Positions 17,235-25,523 of a stretch of 39,987 bases of DNA are shown here, piece after piece. A model generated the notes under the pieces. The model was not told the DNA's origin. It made no database searches and worked only from the letters and a program-made list of their open reading frames with translations. The stretch is from Secundilactobacillus similis DSM 23365 = JCM 2765. Lineage in GTDB: Bacteria; Bacillota; Bacilli; Lactobacillales; Lactobacillaceae. Both the position numbers and the translations under genes were made by a program. The stretch is from positions 1 to 39,987 of the forward strand of contig NZ_BBAD01000025.1 of assembly GCF_001311075.1 (NCBI RefSeq), in the 5' to 3' direction. Numbering within the stretch: position 1 is the stretch's first letter; every line of letters starts with the position of its first letter.

Positions 17235-17257
17235 GTCATCACGCTCCTATGTCCGAA

Positions 17258-17286
17258 AATATAAGGTATTAAACCGATTCTGTCAA
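17258..17286 (-). promoter_or_regulatory. Promoter of tkt-tal
   Basis: On the minus strand a perfect TTGACA is followed after 17 bp by TATATT. A 7-bp palindrome (CTGAAAC-8-GTTTCAG, 17311-17332) lies 25 bp upstream of the -35. Confidence 0.85.
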
Positions 17287-17794
17287 CTCATTGGTCCGGG
17301 AATGGTATAGCTGAAACTTATGATTGTTTCAGGCTAATTCCAACAAATTAAATCGGCTTGAAAGCACGTTACCATTGGCTTTTCCGGGAAGAAGCACCAT
17401 GGGATGGTAACGAACTGAAAATTAAAGGACGTTGATTGGAATATTGAAATAATGATCATTTCAATGCGTGATGCGAAGCAAGTTAAACAAATTGAGAAGC
17501 AAAAATGAGTACCTTGAAAAAATATGAAAGCAAGTTTCATAAGGGAATGGTGGCGCGAAATTCAGGAATGCACCAATCACTTTCAAATTTGTTTCAAGAA
17601 ACCTCCAAAAATTAAAGGGAATTTAATGTAATTTTTTGAAAAGGTTAATCTTATGATACTCGATTGATTGCTAAAAAGCGAGGTTCTAGCTGAATTATTT
17701 TGCAACTTCGAGATTTGTTTGGGTCCGCTGCTGGTTCTGAATTCGCGAAAGGGTTAAAATTTGAGGTGAAAACAATCGATGAGGAGGACTTCAA
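17287..17794. other. Divergent intergenic region with three palindromes
   Basis: This is 508 bp between tkt and the kduD-like gene with no convincing gene. It holds CTGAAAC-8-GTTTCAG (17311-17332), CGTTACCAT-28-ATGGTAACG (17367-17412) and ATTGAAAT-7-ATTTCAAT (17443-17465). Two share a TGAAA/TTTCA half-site. A -10-like TATGATAC near 17652 is the only other signal seen. Confidence 0.5.
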
Positions 17795-18568
17795 ATGACG
17801 ACGTTTGATCGAAGTAGTTTTTCGCTGAACGGTAAGGTGGCGTTGATCACGGGTGGCGCCCGTGGGCTGGGACAATTTTATTCAGAAGCACTCTCGCTTT
17901 ACGGTGCGGATATCTTTGTGGTGAGTGCGTCCCAGAATGGTTGGGATGATACCCGACAAAAGGTTGAGCAAAATGGTCAGCAGATCGGGTTCTTACAGCA
18001 AGATATTACGGATCCGGATGCGGCTGATCACATTATAGCTGCAGTTCTGGAACAGTTTGGTCACTTGGACATCTTGGTGAATAACGCGGGCATCCAGATT
18101 CGAAACGACGTGCTCGATTTCAAGGATGAAGACTGGCAAAAAGTGATCGATGTGAACTTGAACGGGTTATACTACTTGTCTCACGCGGCCGCTAAGGTGA
18201 TGGTCAAGCAACAACACGGCAAAATCATTAACATCGGGTCGATGCAATCGTACCGAGCAGGTAAGCGAATTTTCCCATATGCCGCTAGTAAGCATGCCGT
18301 GTTAGGATTAACGCGGGCCTACGCGGATGCCTTAGCGCCAGACCATATTCAAGTTAACGGGATTGCGCCGGGATATATCAAAACGGATATGACCACGGCG
18401 TTGCAAAATGATCCTGTCCGTGGTCCTGAAATTCAAGGGCACATTCCATCGGGCGATTGGGGCACACCAGACCAATTGATGGGGCCGATGGTCTTCTTGG
18501 CGAGCGCAGCCTCGGATTACGTGACTGGCGTGATGTTGCCGGTTGATGGTGGGTATTTGCTACGTTAG
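17795..18568 (+). CDS. kduD: SDR-family oxidoreductase, KduD-like
   Basis: This 257-residue classical short-chain dehydrogenase is NAD(P)-dependent. The cofactor motif is GGARGLG (20-26), NNAG is at 96-99, Ser is in NIGSMQS, and the catalytic pair is Tyr162-x3-Lys166 (YAASK). The C-terminus PVDGGYLLR and the overall sequence resemble 2-deoxy-D-gluconate 3-dehydrogenase (KduD) and gluconate 5-dehydrogenase. GAGGAGG lies 7 nt before the ATG. It stands alone, with no sugar-acid transporter or kinase nearby, so the exact substrate is uncertain. Confidence 0.8.
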   Translation: MTTFDRSSFSLNGKVALITGGARGLGQFYSEALSLYGADIFVVSASQNGWDDTRQKVEQNGQQIGFLQQDITDPDAADHIIAAVLEQFGHLDILVNNAGIQIRNDVLDFKDEDWQKVIDVNLNGLYYLSHAAAKVMVKQQHGKIINIGSMQSYRAGKRIFPYAASKHAVLGLTRAYADALAPDHIQVNGIAPGYIKTDMTTALQNDPVRGPEIQGHIPSGDWGTPDQLMGPMVFLASAASDYVTGVMLPVDGGYLLR

Positions 18569-18587
18569 ACGACGCCTGCGAAACTTG

Positions 18588-18596
18588 TGCTATAAT
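18588..18596 (+). promoter_or_regulatory. Extended -10 promoter of the TPP riboswitch-tenA unit
   Basis: TGCTATAAT is an extended -10 with a perfect TATAAT, starting 20 nt after the kduD-like stop. No good -35 is seen, which an extended -10 can tolerate. Confidence 0.65.
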
Positions 18597-18616
18597 GGCA
18601 ACAGAACTTAATTTAA

Positions 18617-18750
18617 ATTAACTAGGGGCGCAATTTGCTGAGACGGTGTCGAACCGAACCCTTTGAACCTGTGAGCTAACCCTCGCGTAGGAAAGTTAAT
18701 GTGACTTGCTAACTAACTGCCGACTGGGGATGACTCCGGTCGGCTTTTTT
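18617..18750 (+). ncRNA. TPP riboswitch (THI element) with terminator
   Basis: The conserved segments are present in order: AGGGGCGC, GCTGAGA, GAACCCTTTGAACCTG and GCGTAGGAA. P1 is closed by TTAACT with AGTTAA (18618-18623 and 18694-18699). A terminator stem GCCGACTGG/CCGGTCGGC with a T6 run follows (18719-18750), so thiamine pyrophosphate should stop transcription before tenA. Confidence 0.93.
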
Positions 18751-18770
18751 GCGCTTGAGGAGGACCTATT

Positions 18771-19430
18771 TTGACAACTTTTACAGATCAGATCCATACG
18801 GCGGCAGCCCCATTGTGGCAGAAGAGCTTTGACCATCCGTTCATTCACCAGTTGAGTGCGGGGAGCTTACCCAGTGAGGTATTTCGGTACTATTTGATTC
18901 AAGACCGGTACTATTTGAGCGAGTTTGGTAAGTTGCACGAACAGATTGCCGATCAATTAACGGATGACAAGGCCAAGGCCTTCTTGATGGCCGGTGCACA
19001 GGGCTTAAAAGACGGCGAAATTGCCGTACGTGAGGGGTTCTTTGAGCAACTCAACATTACGGATGACGAATTAGCACACACCCCAATCGCGCCAACGGCG
19101 TACAACTACGTCAACCACATGTACGCGGAACTTTACCGGGGCACGACAGCCCAAGCGATTGCGGGTTTGTTGCCATGCTATTGGCTCTATAACCAAATTG
19201 GCCAGCAACTAGTCGCGCAAGGCTCACCAAAAGAGCTGTACCAACGGTGGATCGAAACGTACGATAGCGATACCTATACGGATAGTGTCAACCAAATGAT
19301 CGCGCTGACGAACCAAGCGGCCGAACAAGCGGATGACGACACGCGCGCGAAGATGCAGACGTCCTTTGTGCGGAGTAGTGCGTATGAGTTGGCGTTTTGG
19401 CAGATGGCGTTGGATGAGCAAAAGTGGTAG
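18771..19430 (+). CDS. tenA: Thiaminase II / aminopyrimidine aminohydrolase TenA
   Basis: This 219-residue all-helical enzyme hydrolyses aminopyrimidines from degraded thiamine so they can be salvaged. Catalytic residues are visible: Cys136 (LLPCYWLY), Asp45 (YYLIQD), and a C-terminal Glu in SSAYELAFWQMA. The start is TTG at 18771 with GAGGAGG 8 nt upstream. It is under a TPP riboswitch and stands without other thi genes. The TAG stop is followed after 1 nt by repeat element A. Confidence 0.93.
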   Translation: MTTFTDQIHTAAAPLWQKSFDHPFIHQLSAGSLPSEVFRYYLIQDRYYLSEFGKLHEQIADQLTDDKAKAFLMAGAQGLKDGEIAVREGFFEQLNITDDELAHTPIAPTAYNYVNHMYAELYRGTTAQAIAGLLPCYWLYNQIGQQLVAQGSPKELYQRWIETYDSDTYTDSVNQMIALTNQAAEQADDDTRAKMQTSFVRSSAYELAFWQMALDEQKW

Positions 19431-19431
19431 A

Positions 19432-19675
19432 GCGTGAAAAAATCGGTTAAAGTGTGGCGTATAAGGGCGCCCAAGCAATATCAGCCGGTCCTTGACTGAT
19501 ATTGCTTGGGCGCCCTTATACATAACACTTTGATTTTTTTCACGCGTTTCGGCGTGGTGGCCTGAAAATACAATCGTTGACAAACTTCACCAAGGTAACT
19601 AATCGCCAAGAAATCAAAGCCAAATCAGAGCCGAAACCAACGCTGCCAGAAAGCACGTCGCCAGTACCACAAAGT
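19432..19675 (+). repeat. Stop-codon hairpin element A with conserved tail
   Basis: The nested hairpin spans 19432-19545. The outer stem is GCGTGAAAAAATC with GATTTTTTTCACGC, the middle stem AAAGTGT with ACACTTT, and the inner stem is 26 perfect bp (19459-19484 with 19496-19521) around an 11-nt loop. The tail starts GTTTCGGCGTGGTGGCC, continues with GTTGACAAACTTCAC and GCCGAAACCAACG, and ends near GTCGCCAGTACC. The T7 run can act as a terminator for tenA. Confidence 0.85.
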
Positions 19676-19794
19676 GGGGTGCTAAAACGCACCTATCCAT
19701 AACACACTATCAGAACGTTGTCGAAAAGCACGGTCACAATCAATCTAAAGCCGCTAACCTCAATCTCGTTCAACGCTAACTTTTCCCCAGCCCC

Positions 19795-19823
19795 TTGCAC
19801 AACCCCCACCACACCAGTACAAT
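19795..19823 (+). promoter_or_regulatory. Promoter of the GNAT gene
   Basis: TTGCAC (19795-19800), 17 bp, TACAAT (19818-19823), 25 nt before the start codon. The stretch 19676-19794 shows nothing else I can identify. Confidence 0.65.
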
Positions 19824-19848
19824 AACTCAAAAGCGATAACGAAAGCAG

Positions 19849-20334
19849 ATGGAAATAATGGAAATTCGAGAAATCACCCCACAAGACGACGCCCAAATGG
19901 CGCACATCCTGCGAACTTGTCTGGAACAGCTTCACCTCAACCTCCCGCACACGGCCTACTACGATCCGTTCGTCGACCACTTAAGCGAATGGTACGCCAA
20001 AACTCCGGCTGCCAAATACTTCGTGGCCCTAGCGGATGACGGTCGGGTAGTCGGTGGCTGCGGCGTTGGCCCCATTGCACCAGAAGAAGGCATTGCCGAG
20101 TTGCAGAAACTCTACGTTGATCCTGAATACCGACACCACGGTACGGCAACGCAACTCTTACCACCGTGCTTTGAATTTGCCAAACAGCATTATCAAAAGC
20201 TCTATCTGGAGACCTTTGATACGATGTTGGCGGCCAATCAGTTGTACCTGAAAGTGGGCTTTGAACAGCTCGACCAACCGTTACCGCAATCAGAACACGG
20301 GGCATGTAACGTTTGGTATTTGATGAATCTTTGA
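19849..20334 (+). CDS. GNAT-family N-acetyltransferase
   Basis: This 161-residue acetyltransferase has the acetyl-CoA pyrophosphate loop RHHGTATQLL preceded by AELQKLYVDPEY, and a C-terminal NQLYLKVGFEQL. The acceptor is unknown. The ATG at 19849 has only a weak ribosome site (AAAGCAG), and a second in-frame ATG at 19858 is possible. It is monocistronic, with its own promoter. Confidence 0.85.
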   Translation: MEIMEIREITPQDDAQMAHILRTCLEQLHLNLPHTAYYDPFVDHLSEWYAKTPAAKYFVALADDGRVVGGCGVGPIAPEEGIAELQKLYVDPEYRHHGTATQLLPPCFEFAKQHYQKLYLETFDTMLAANQLYLKVGFEQLDQPLPQSEHGACNVWYLMNL

Positions 20335-20412
20335 AATCGAGGGAAGCGTTGCTAGTCGTGAGTTAGGGTAGCGACGTCAGGTGAGTATTTTTAACAAAAC
20401 TGAAAATTAAAT

Positions 20413-20441
20413 TTGACAACTGCTCATAATCAGACTATATT
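20413..20441 (+). promoter_or_regulatory. Promoter of the methionine synthase T-box unit
   Basis: A perfect TTGACA (20413-20418), 17 bp, TATATT (20436-20441). It is surrounded by AT-rich inverted repeats with TTTGAC/GTCAAA half-sites. Confidence 0.8.
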
Positions 20442-20447
20442 TGTCAT

Positions 20448-20722
20448 TAAATTTTAATTCGTCAAATTAAAAACTTTGAAGAGAAGAGCGTCAGTTGCGC
20501 GTCTACAGAGAACTCCGGTTGGTGGGAAGGAGTCGTCGTTACGCTGACAAAGATGAACTCTGAGTAGTTGGTGATTGGTCCGCTGGGCTGGTCATTCGGT
20601 GGCAACCGTTACGTGTTCGGGACGCACTTGCGTCTCGATGAGGTGCGAGTGATCGCACACAGTAAGGGTGGTACCGCGCATTGTCGCCCCTTGTCGTAGA
20701 GACAGGGGGCGGCTTTTTTTAT
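20448..20722 (+). ncRNA. T-box leader, specifier AUG (methionine)
   Basis: The T-box core is AGTAAGGGTGGTACCGCG. In stem I the specifier side reads AAAG-AUG-A (AUG at 20553-20555) opposite AAGAGC, closed by GAG/CUC and GUCAG/CUGAC stems. The terminator is CGCCCCTTGTC with GACAGGGGGCG (20685-20711) plus T7. The Met reading agrees with the downstream methionine synthase-like gene. Confidence 0.9.
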
Positions 20723-20764
20723 TCTTAGCAATCTTTGACGTTAACTTCCAGGAGGCAATTTAAC

Positions 20765-21894
20765 ATGACTGAAACTACTTTAATCCAATACCCAAACCGT
20801 TACGATGTCGTTGGTAGCTTATTACGACCAGCAGATTTAAAACAAGCCCACAAGGATTTAGCAGCCGGCAAAATCACTGCCGCTGAACTCACTGAGATTC
20901 AACGTAAAGAAACAAAGCGGATCGTTGAAAAACAAGTTGCGTTAGGTTTTAAGGACGTGACTGATGGTGAATTTAACCGGAGTTGGTGGCACTTAGACTT
21001 CTTATGGAACTTGACCGGGTCGATAAGTACGACTACCACAAGAGCTACAAGTTCAAGGGTGACACAACGCGGACCGATAACGTTGAAATTACTGGCAAAG
21101 TTGCCGCTAACCCGGATCACCCATTCTACGACAGCTTCAAGTACCTCCAAGCAATCACGCCAGCTGACGTGCGCGTCAAGCAAACCATTCCATCACCAAC
21201 GATGTTATTCCGTGACAACCGGAGTGACCGCTGGAACGAATTTTACGAAACTTGGGACGCTTACTTGGCAGACGTTGCGCAAGCTTACCACGATACGGCC
21301 TTGCACTTCTACGACCTCGGCTGTCGTTACCTTCAAATCGATGACACGACTTGGGCCTTCTTGATTAGCAAGTTAAACGAAACCAAAGACCAAGTGGACG
21401 AACATGCTAAATACGTGAAGTTAGCTGAAGATGGCGTTCGGGTCATCAACGCCTTCTTGAAGGATTTACCTGAAGACTTAACTGTCGCAACCCATATCTG
21501 TCGTGGGAACTTTAAGTCAACCTACCTGTTCTCTGGTAGTTACGATGACGTGGCTGATTATTTGGGTCAATTGAACTACGATGGCCTCTTCTTGGAATAC
21601 GATAACGAACGGGCCGGGAGCTTTGCGCCACTAGCACGGATCTGGAACAACGCGCCAAAGAAGCGGTTGGTACTGGGCTTGATTACTTCAAAATTCCCAG
21701 AATTAGAGGATAAGGACGCCGTGATTGCACGCATCCAAGACGCCGCTAAAGTTGTGCCACTTGAAAACTTGGCACTATCAACGCAGTGTGGGTTTGCGTC
21801 AACCGAAGAAGGTAACCAGTTAACGGAAGACCAACAATGGGCTAAGTTAACCTTGGTGAAGGAGATTGCCGAAACGGTTTGGCCAGAAGCCTAA
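20765..21894 (+). CDS. Cobalamin-independent methionine synthase-like protein (YxjG/YxjH family; frameshifted in this sequence)
   Basis: This single-domain relative of the MetE C-terminal half would be 376 residues once repaired. It resembles B. subtilis YxjG/YxjH, thought to methylate homocysteine. Zinc ligands of the family are visible: His and Cys in THICRGN and Cys in STQCGFAS. The frame breaks near 21006, where TTATGGAACTTGAC should be TTATGGGAACTTGAC (one G missing); after that VDKYDYHKSYKF continues. AGGAGG precedes the ATG at 20765. The gene is alone under a Met T-box, so methionine starvation should induce it. Confidence 0.9.
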
Positions 21895-21917
21895 CTATAC
21901 TATAGAAGATTAAATCG

Positions 21918-21973
21918 AGACGATTCCCGGTAAGTGTCAGTTAAACTGGACACGGAGGCGGGAATCGTCTTTA
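21918..21973 (+). terminator. Terminator of the methionine synthase-like gene
   Basis: A 12-bp stem AGACGATTCCCG/CGGGAATCGTCT encloses a second small stem (GTGTCA with GGACAC) and is followed by TTTATTTC. Confidence 0.75.
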
Positions 21974-21981
21974 TTTCGGCT

Positions 21982-22010
21982 TTGAGATTCCGCTAAATTT
22001 CCGGTAAGAT
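21982..22010 (+). promoter_or_regulatory. Promoter of the HAD phosphatase gene
   Basis: TTGAGA (21982-21987), 17 bp, TAAGAT (22005-22010), about 30 nt before the start codon. Confidence 0.55.
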
Positions 22011-22041
22011 AGATAGCAGACTAAAGAAGTGAGGGACTGAC

Positions 22042-22862
22042 ATGATTAAACTAGTTGCAGTGGATATGACGGGACGTTTTTGCGGGATGACCGGACGTAC
22101 GATAAGGACCGCTTTCTGCGGCTTTTCCGGGTGATGCAGGAAAAGCACATCCGGTTCGTCGCAGCCAGTGGCTCTCAGTACCAGCGGTTGCGGTATAAGT
22201 TTGCTGAAGTGGCGGATGAGATAGACTTTATCTCTCAAAATGGCGCCATCGTGCACAGTGGTAGCGAGCTGAAGCAGATCACCCCAATTTCGGATGACCA
22301 AGTTCACAGCGTGTTAAATCTGTTGCACCAACGGTTTGGCGGCAACGACATTAATCAAGAAGTGGTCGCCGGGTTAAACGGTACCTACGTGGGCACTGAT
22401 ATTTCACCAGAAGCGTTAAAGGTGGTCAAATACTACTACCGGCCCGTTGTGTCGGTACCGAGTCTCGCCAAGTTGGTGGGCCATTCAGTGACCGATCAAT
22501 TTACGAAAATCGCGATCAACTTTGCGGACCACGTTGATTTCCAAGCAGCCTCGTCAGCGTTAAGCCGTGCATTACCTGAAGCGTTATCAACAGAAACCTC
22601 AGGCTTTAACACGGAATTGATTGGTTCCAGCAAGGCTAACAAGCGCTCCGGTATCCGGGCGTTGCAGGAGGCCTACCAGATTGCGGATGACGAAGTGATG
22701 ACCTTCGGCGACAACGGCAATGACTTGAGCATGTTGACGCTGACCCCACACAGCTACGCCATGAAAAACGCCGCAGCAAACATCCAGCAGGCGGCTGGTC
22801 ATGTTACGACGGTTGATAATAATCATGATGGGGTGTTGGAGACGTTGGCGGAGGCGTTGTAG
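22042..22862 (+). CDS. Cof-type HAD-IIB sugar-phosphate phosphatase (frameshifted in this sequence)
   Basis: This is a haloacid-dehalogenase hydrolase of the Cof/YxeH type, 273 residues once repaired. Motif I should read VDMDGTFL; the sequence has GATATGACGGGACG where GATATGGACGGGACG is expected, so one G is missing after 22068. Motif II is FVAASGSQ, the Lys lies in the SSKANKRSGI segment, and motif IV is MTFGDNGNDLSML. The cap domain lies between. As written the product would start after motif I and lack the nucleophile Asp. The substrate is probably a sugar phosphate or FMN-like phosphoester. The TAG stop is followed after 7 nt by repeat element B. Confidence 0.9.
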
Positions 22863-22869
22863 GAGCAGA

Positions 22870-22982
22870 GCGTAAAAAAATGCGTTTAGACCCCAGAATA
22901 TAAGACAAAGAACCCCTAGATTCCTGGGCCTGGAATCTAGGGTTCTTTGTCTTATATGGCTGGGGTCTGCATTTTTTTGCGC
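22870..22982 (+). repeat. Stop-codon hairpin element B
   Basis: The outer stem is GCGTAAAAAAATGC with GCATTTTTTTGCGC (14 bp, one G-U on the plus strand), the middle stem AGACCCCAG with CTGGGGTCT (9 bp), and the inner stem is 26-27 bp (22898-22924 with 22932-22957, one bulged base) around a 7-nt loop. The T7 run can terminate transcription of the HAD gene. The tail after it matches the family only weakly. Confidence 0.85.
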
Positions 22983-23109
22983 GTTTAGGCTAGATAACAG
23001 TAGCGAGCTGATAGATGAGCGTTTCGGAATGTACAAGTTAAGAAGTTATTTCGATCCTTGTCGACGTCGCAACATTGCAGAAACCAGCCTCAAAGCACGA
23101 AAACAAACC

Positions 23110-23362
23110 ACCTAGAAATCAACAGCGTATTTGGCAACAGCGCTCTCCGGCAACAATTTTCGGCGCCATTTGTGACTGTGCTGGTTGGGGTTGCTTTAAG
23201 CGAGTGGTGGCTTGAATGCCGGTACGTTTTGGCCACCGCGCCGAAACGCGTTCCACGAAGCAAAGCGCTGCATGTAAGGTAAAACCCGCAAAAAGGCCCA
23301 AAAATCGGGCCTTTCTGCGGGTTCTACCTTACATTTCGCGCTTTAACCGCTTCGTTCCACGC
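23110..23362 (-). repeat. Stop-codon hairpin element C with conserved tail (minus strand)
   Basis: The hairpin spans 23248-23362 and follows osmC on the minus strand. The middle stem is AAAGCGC with GCGCTTT, and the inner stem is 28 bp (23272-23299 with 23307-23334). Two inner pairs are G-U on the minus strand but A-C mismatches on the plus strand. The outer stem pairs at its ends (GCTTCGT/ACGAAGC). There is no T run after the stems. The tail (minus strand) starts GTTTCGGCGCGGTGGCC. Confidence 0.8.
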
Positions 23363-23368
23363 TCTGCG

Positions 23369-23785
23369 CTACACAAACTCAATATCCATCGGAATCGACC
23401 CAACCAACGATTCATGCACCGTACACTTTCTCACCACTTCATTCAAGAAGAACTGGTGATCAGATGGGGTGAGGTTGGTTTCAGCCGTAATCTTGATGGT
23501 AATGTGGGTGACGCGTGAGCTACCATCCTGATACGTTGTGGTTTCGCCCGAGACGTCAACTTGAAACTTTTTGACAGTCAGGTGTTGATCGTCATTTTCG
23601 ATGTCACGAGCAGTAACGCTCATACAGCTCCCAACGGCGGCCAGCAAATATTGAACTGGGTTTGGCGCAGCGTCAGTCCCTTTGGCGACAACGGGTTCAT
23701 CTGCTAGAAATGTGTGACCACCGGTTCGGTTCATGACCTGAGTACCGATGGGGCGTAGTGTTGAATGGACAATGTATTTTCCCAT
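23369..23785 (-). CDS. OsmC/Ohr-family protein
   Basis: This 138-residue protein has the OsmC fold: NPVQYLLAAVGSCMSVTARD with the peroxidatic Cys54 and RKCTVHESL with the resolving Cys121. The family detoxifies organic or inorganic hydroperoxides. The ATG at 23785 has AGGAGG 10 nt upstream; the frame is open further but lacks a start signal. An extended -10 (TGGTACAAT on the minus strand) lies near 23822-23830. The TAG stop is followed after 6 nt by element C. Confidence 0.88.
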   Translation of the reverse strand: MGKYIVHSTLRPIGTQVMNRTGGHTFLADEPVVAKGTDAAPNPVQYLLAAVGSCMSVTARDIENDDQHLTVKKFQVDVSGETTTYQDGSSRVTHITIKITAETNLTPSDHQFFLNEVVRKCTVHESLVGSIPMDIEFV

Positions 23786-23888
23786 AAGTGTGGATCCTCC
23801 TCGTAACGCTATAATTGGTCTCATTGTACCATACCTATCCAGTAGTGATCGGGTTGGGCACTTGGCTGGTGGTGCGGGTGAGGGCACG

Positions 23889-23934
23889 AAAAAACGACTT
23901 TCAGGAGGGCTGAACCTTCTAAAAGTCGTTTTTT
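23889..23934. terminator. Terminator of the LysM-3D gene, possibly bidirectional
   Basis: AAAAAACGACTTT pairs with AAAGTCGTTTTTT, with an inner AGGAGG/CCTTCT extension, and is flanked by A and T runs on both sides. Confidence 0.8.
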
Positions 23935-23947
23935 AATGATTGTTGAA

Positions 23948-24559
23948 TTACCCAATAACCCGAACTTGGATCGATTGGCGACCAAATTGCATGGCTTCAG
24001 CGTTGGTCATTGAGATATCGAGTTGGTTAGGGTTGCTGTAAGCAAAAGTTCCAGTATCGTTAACCACTCGTTGTTCTGTATGACCGTCTTGGAACTTGAT
24101 TTCAAGTTCAGTCCCCTTAGGGAAACGGTCTAAAGCAGCGGCAACGCCAGTCCCGGTTGGGATTGAAGTGCCTTGGCCACCAGCGGCGACTTGAGGATCG
24201 TAAGCCGTTGCGACCATGGTTTGCCAGCCTGACGTTGTGGTGCTGTTCGTGTCAGTGCTGGTTTTAGTTGTCGTACTCGTTTCAGGGAGATCCTTGATTT
24301 GAGTCGATGCCGTTGATTTAGCGGCCTTCTTAACGATGAGGCGTTCATTTGGATGGATCGTTGCGCTAGTGCCAGAGAGGTGGTTAGCGTTCACGATTGC
24401 TTGAGTCGTGGTGTTGAATTGGTCTGCGATAGCCCAGAGACTGTCGCCAGACTTAACGGTATAGGTGGTAGCGGCGGAAGCTGAAGTGGTGGCAAAGCCC
24501 AAACCAATCAGGGTGCCGAACAGGATTAAACTACGAGTAACGAACGTTTTTTGTAACAT
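23948..24559 (-). CDS. Secreted LysM and 3D-domain cell-wall protein
   Basis: This 203-residue secreted protein has a signal peptide ending ATTSASA, one LysM peptidoglycan-binding repeat (TYTVKSGDSLWAIADQFN, about residues 32-77), a Thr/Ser-rich linker, and a C-terminal 3D/RlpA-like double-psi barrel (MVATAYDP, RVVNDTG and LDISM carry the Asp residues). Such proteins are Sps/Rpf-like or MltA-like wall enzymes. I choose the ATG at 24559; AAAGG is 15 nt away, which is long, and the TTG upstream sits too close to it. No promoter is clear in the AT-rich upstream region. Confidence 0.88.
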   Translation of the reverse strand: MLQKTFVTRSLILFGTLIGLGFATTSASAATTYTVKSGDSLWAIADQFNTTTQAIVNANHLSGTSATIHPNERLIVKKAAKSTASTQIKDLPETSTTTKTSTDTNSTTTSGWQTMVATAYDPQVAAGGQGTSIPTGTGVAAALDRFPKGTELEIKFQDGHTEQRVVNDTGTFAYSNPNQLDISMTNAEAMQFGRQSIQVRVIG

Positions 24560-24866
24560 CGAGTATGTTTCCAACCTTTCAAGATATCCGAGTAATATAG
24601 GATTTTATTTAATAGTATGATAAGAAAAGTATTAATATTTCTGACCACGCTCACTACTATAACATGCAAAAAGCGGATTTCAGTAACAAAACCGCTACAT
24701 TAATTTAGGACTCGTACATCTAACTGTAATATTGTCATATTCGTGTGATGTTATGAAATATGTAAGCGAAACATGACTAAAACATTACAACGAAATGAAA
24801 GCGAAGTTAGAAAATGAGAATTAACTCGACATATAAAACGGGAATTAAACAAAGATAAGCGAAAAA
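24560..24866. other. AT-rich non-coding region upstream of the LysM-3D gene
   Basis: About 300 bp without a supported gene. It contains several TGTAA/TGTTA-like half-sites and a short AGCGG-N15-CCGCT inverted repeat, but no promoter or riboswitch I can defend. Confidence 0.4.
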
Positions 24867-24867
24867 A

Positions 24868-24917
24868 CCGCCCTCATCGCGGAGGAGACACAGCTCCAAT
24901 TCCTGAATAAGGGCGGT
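24868..24917 (-). terminator. Terminator of the gene at 24947-25330
   Basis: AACCGCCCT pairs with AGGGCGGTT; on the minus strand the stem is followed by TTTTTTCGC. Confidence 0.8.
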
Positions 24918-24946
24918 TCAAATTGAAAATTAAGGTGACAGAATTG

Positions 24947-25330
24947 TTACAATAACGCTAAAATTGCCGTTTCATCGACACTAAGTTGGTCGAGCAAAAA
25001 CGCGTTTTCGGTGATCAATCCGAGTTCGGCACTTTGGTCGCGACGCCAGTCTTGCACCTGTTGCGGCGAGATAGGATGTAATGAGGTCGTGTGATCAAGG
25101 TGACAAGCTAAAAGGTAAAACGTTTGGTGATCCGCAGATGAGAGATTGGCGGTGATGAGTTGGTGATAAGCAGTTGCTAATTTTGCCGCAAGTGGATTTT
25201 CAAAGTGCTGATTTAATTGAGCAGCTTGTTTGGCAAACGTTTCTTGCTCAGTGGCCGTGAGTGCGTGATCGAGCATGGTTAATTTGGTGGTATTGTAAAA
25301 TGCTGCGAGTTCTGGGGTGAGTGACGACAT
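24947..25330 (-). CDS. Hypothetical helical protein
   Basis: This 127-residue protein belongs to no family I recognise. It appears all-helical and soluble, with no signal peptide, rich in Leu, Ala, Gln and His, and only one Cys. Its ATG has a weak AGTAGGT site. It has its own terminator and lies between the LysM-3D gene and the divergent exopolysaccharide operon. Confidence 0.7.
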   Translation of the reverse strand: MSSLTPELAAFYNTTKLTMLDHALTATEQETFAKQAAQLNQHFENPLAAKLATAYHQLITANLSSADHQTFYLLACHLDHTTSLHPISPQQVQDWRRDQSAELGLITENAFLLDQLSVDETAILALL

Positions 25331-25523
25331 TGAACGAACCTACTTTCTAAAGATAGTGTCAAACTATGTGAGGGCGGCTATAAAAAACGCCATTGTTTGC
25401 TTAGTAATCAAACAGTTTTTCTCACCATAATCGTAACAGATTTTTATGGCAGTTAGAAACTAAATTGGGTACAATCAAATCGGTATAGACAGCAGGTGCG
25501 CATGTACGAATGAGGTGAACGAA

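Noticed and set aside
17360-17376. CcpA cre site (TGAAAGCACGTTACCA)
   Set aside because: It has two extra central bases compared with the cre consensus, so the spacing is wrong.
17334-17540. Minus-strand open frame of 68 codons in the tkt upstream region
   Set aside because: It has no ribosome-binding site, an unlikely composition, and is crossed by two palindromes.
24751-24775. WalR box upstream of the LysM-3D gene (TGTTAT and TGTAAG)
   Set aside because: The half-sites are 12 bp apart instead of the required 11, and they point away from the gene.
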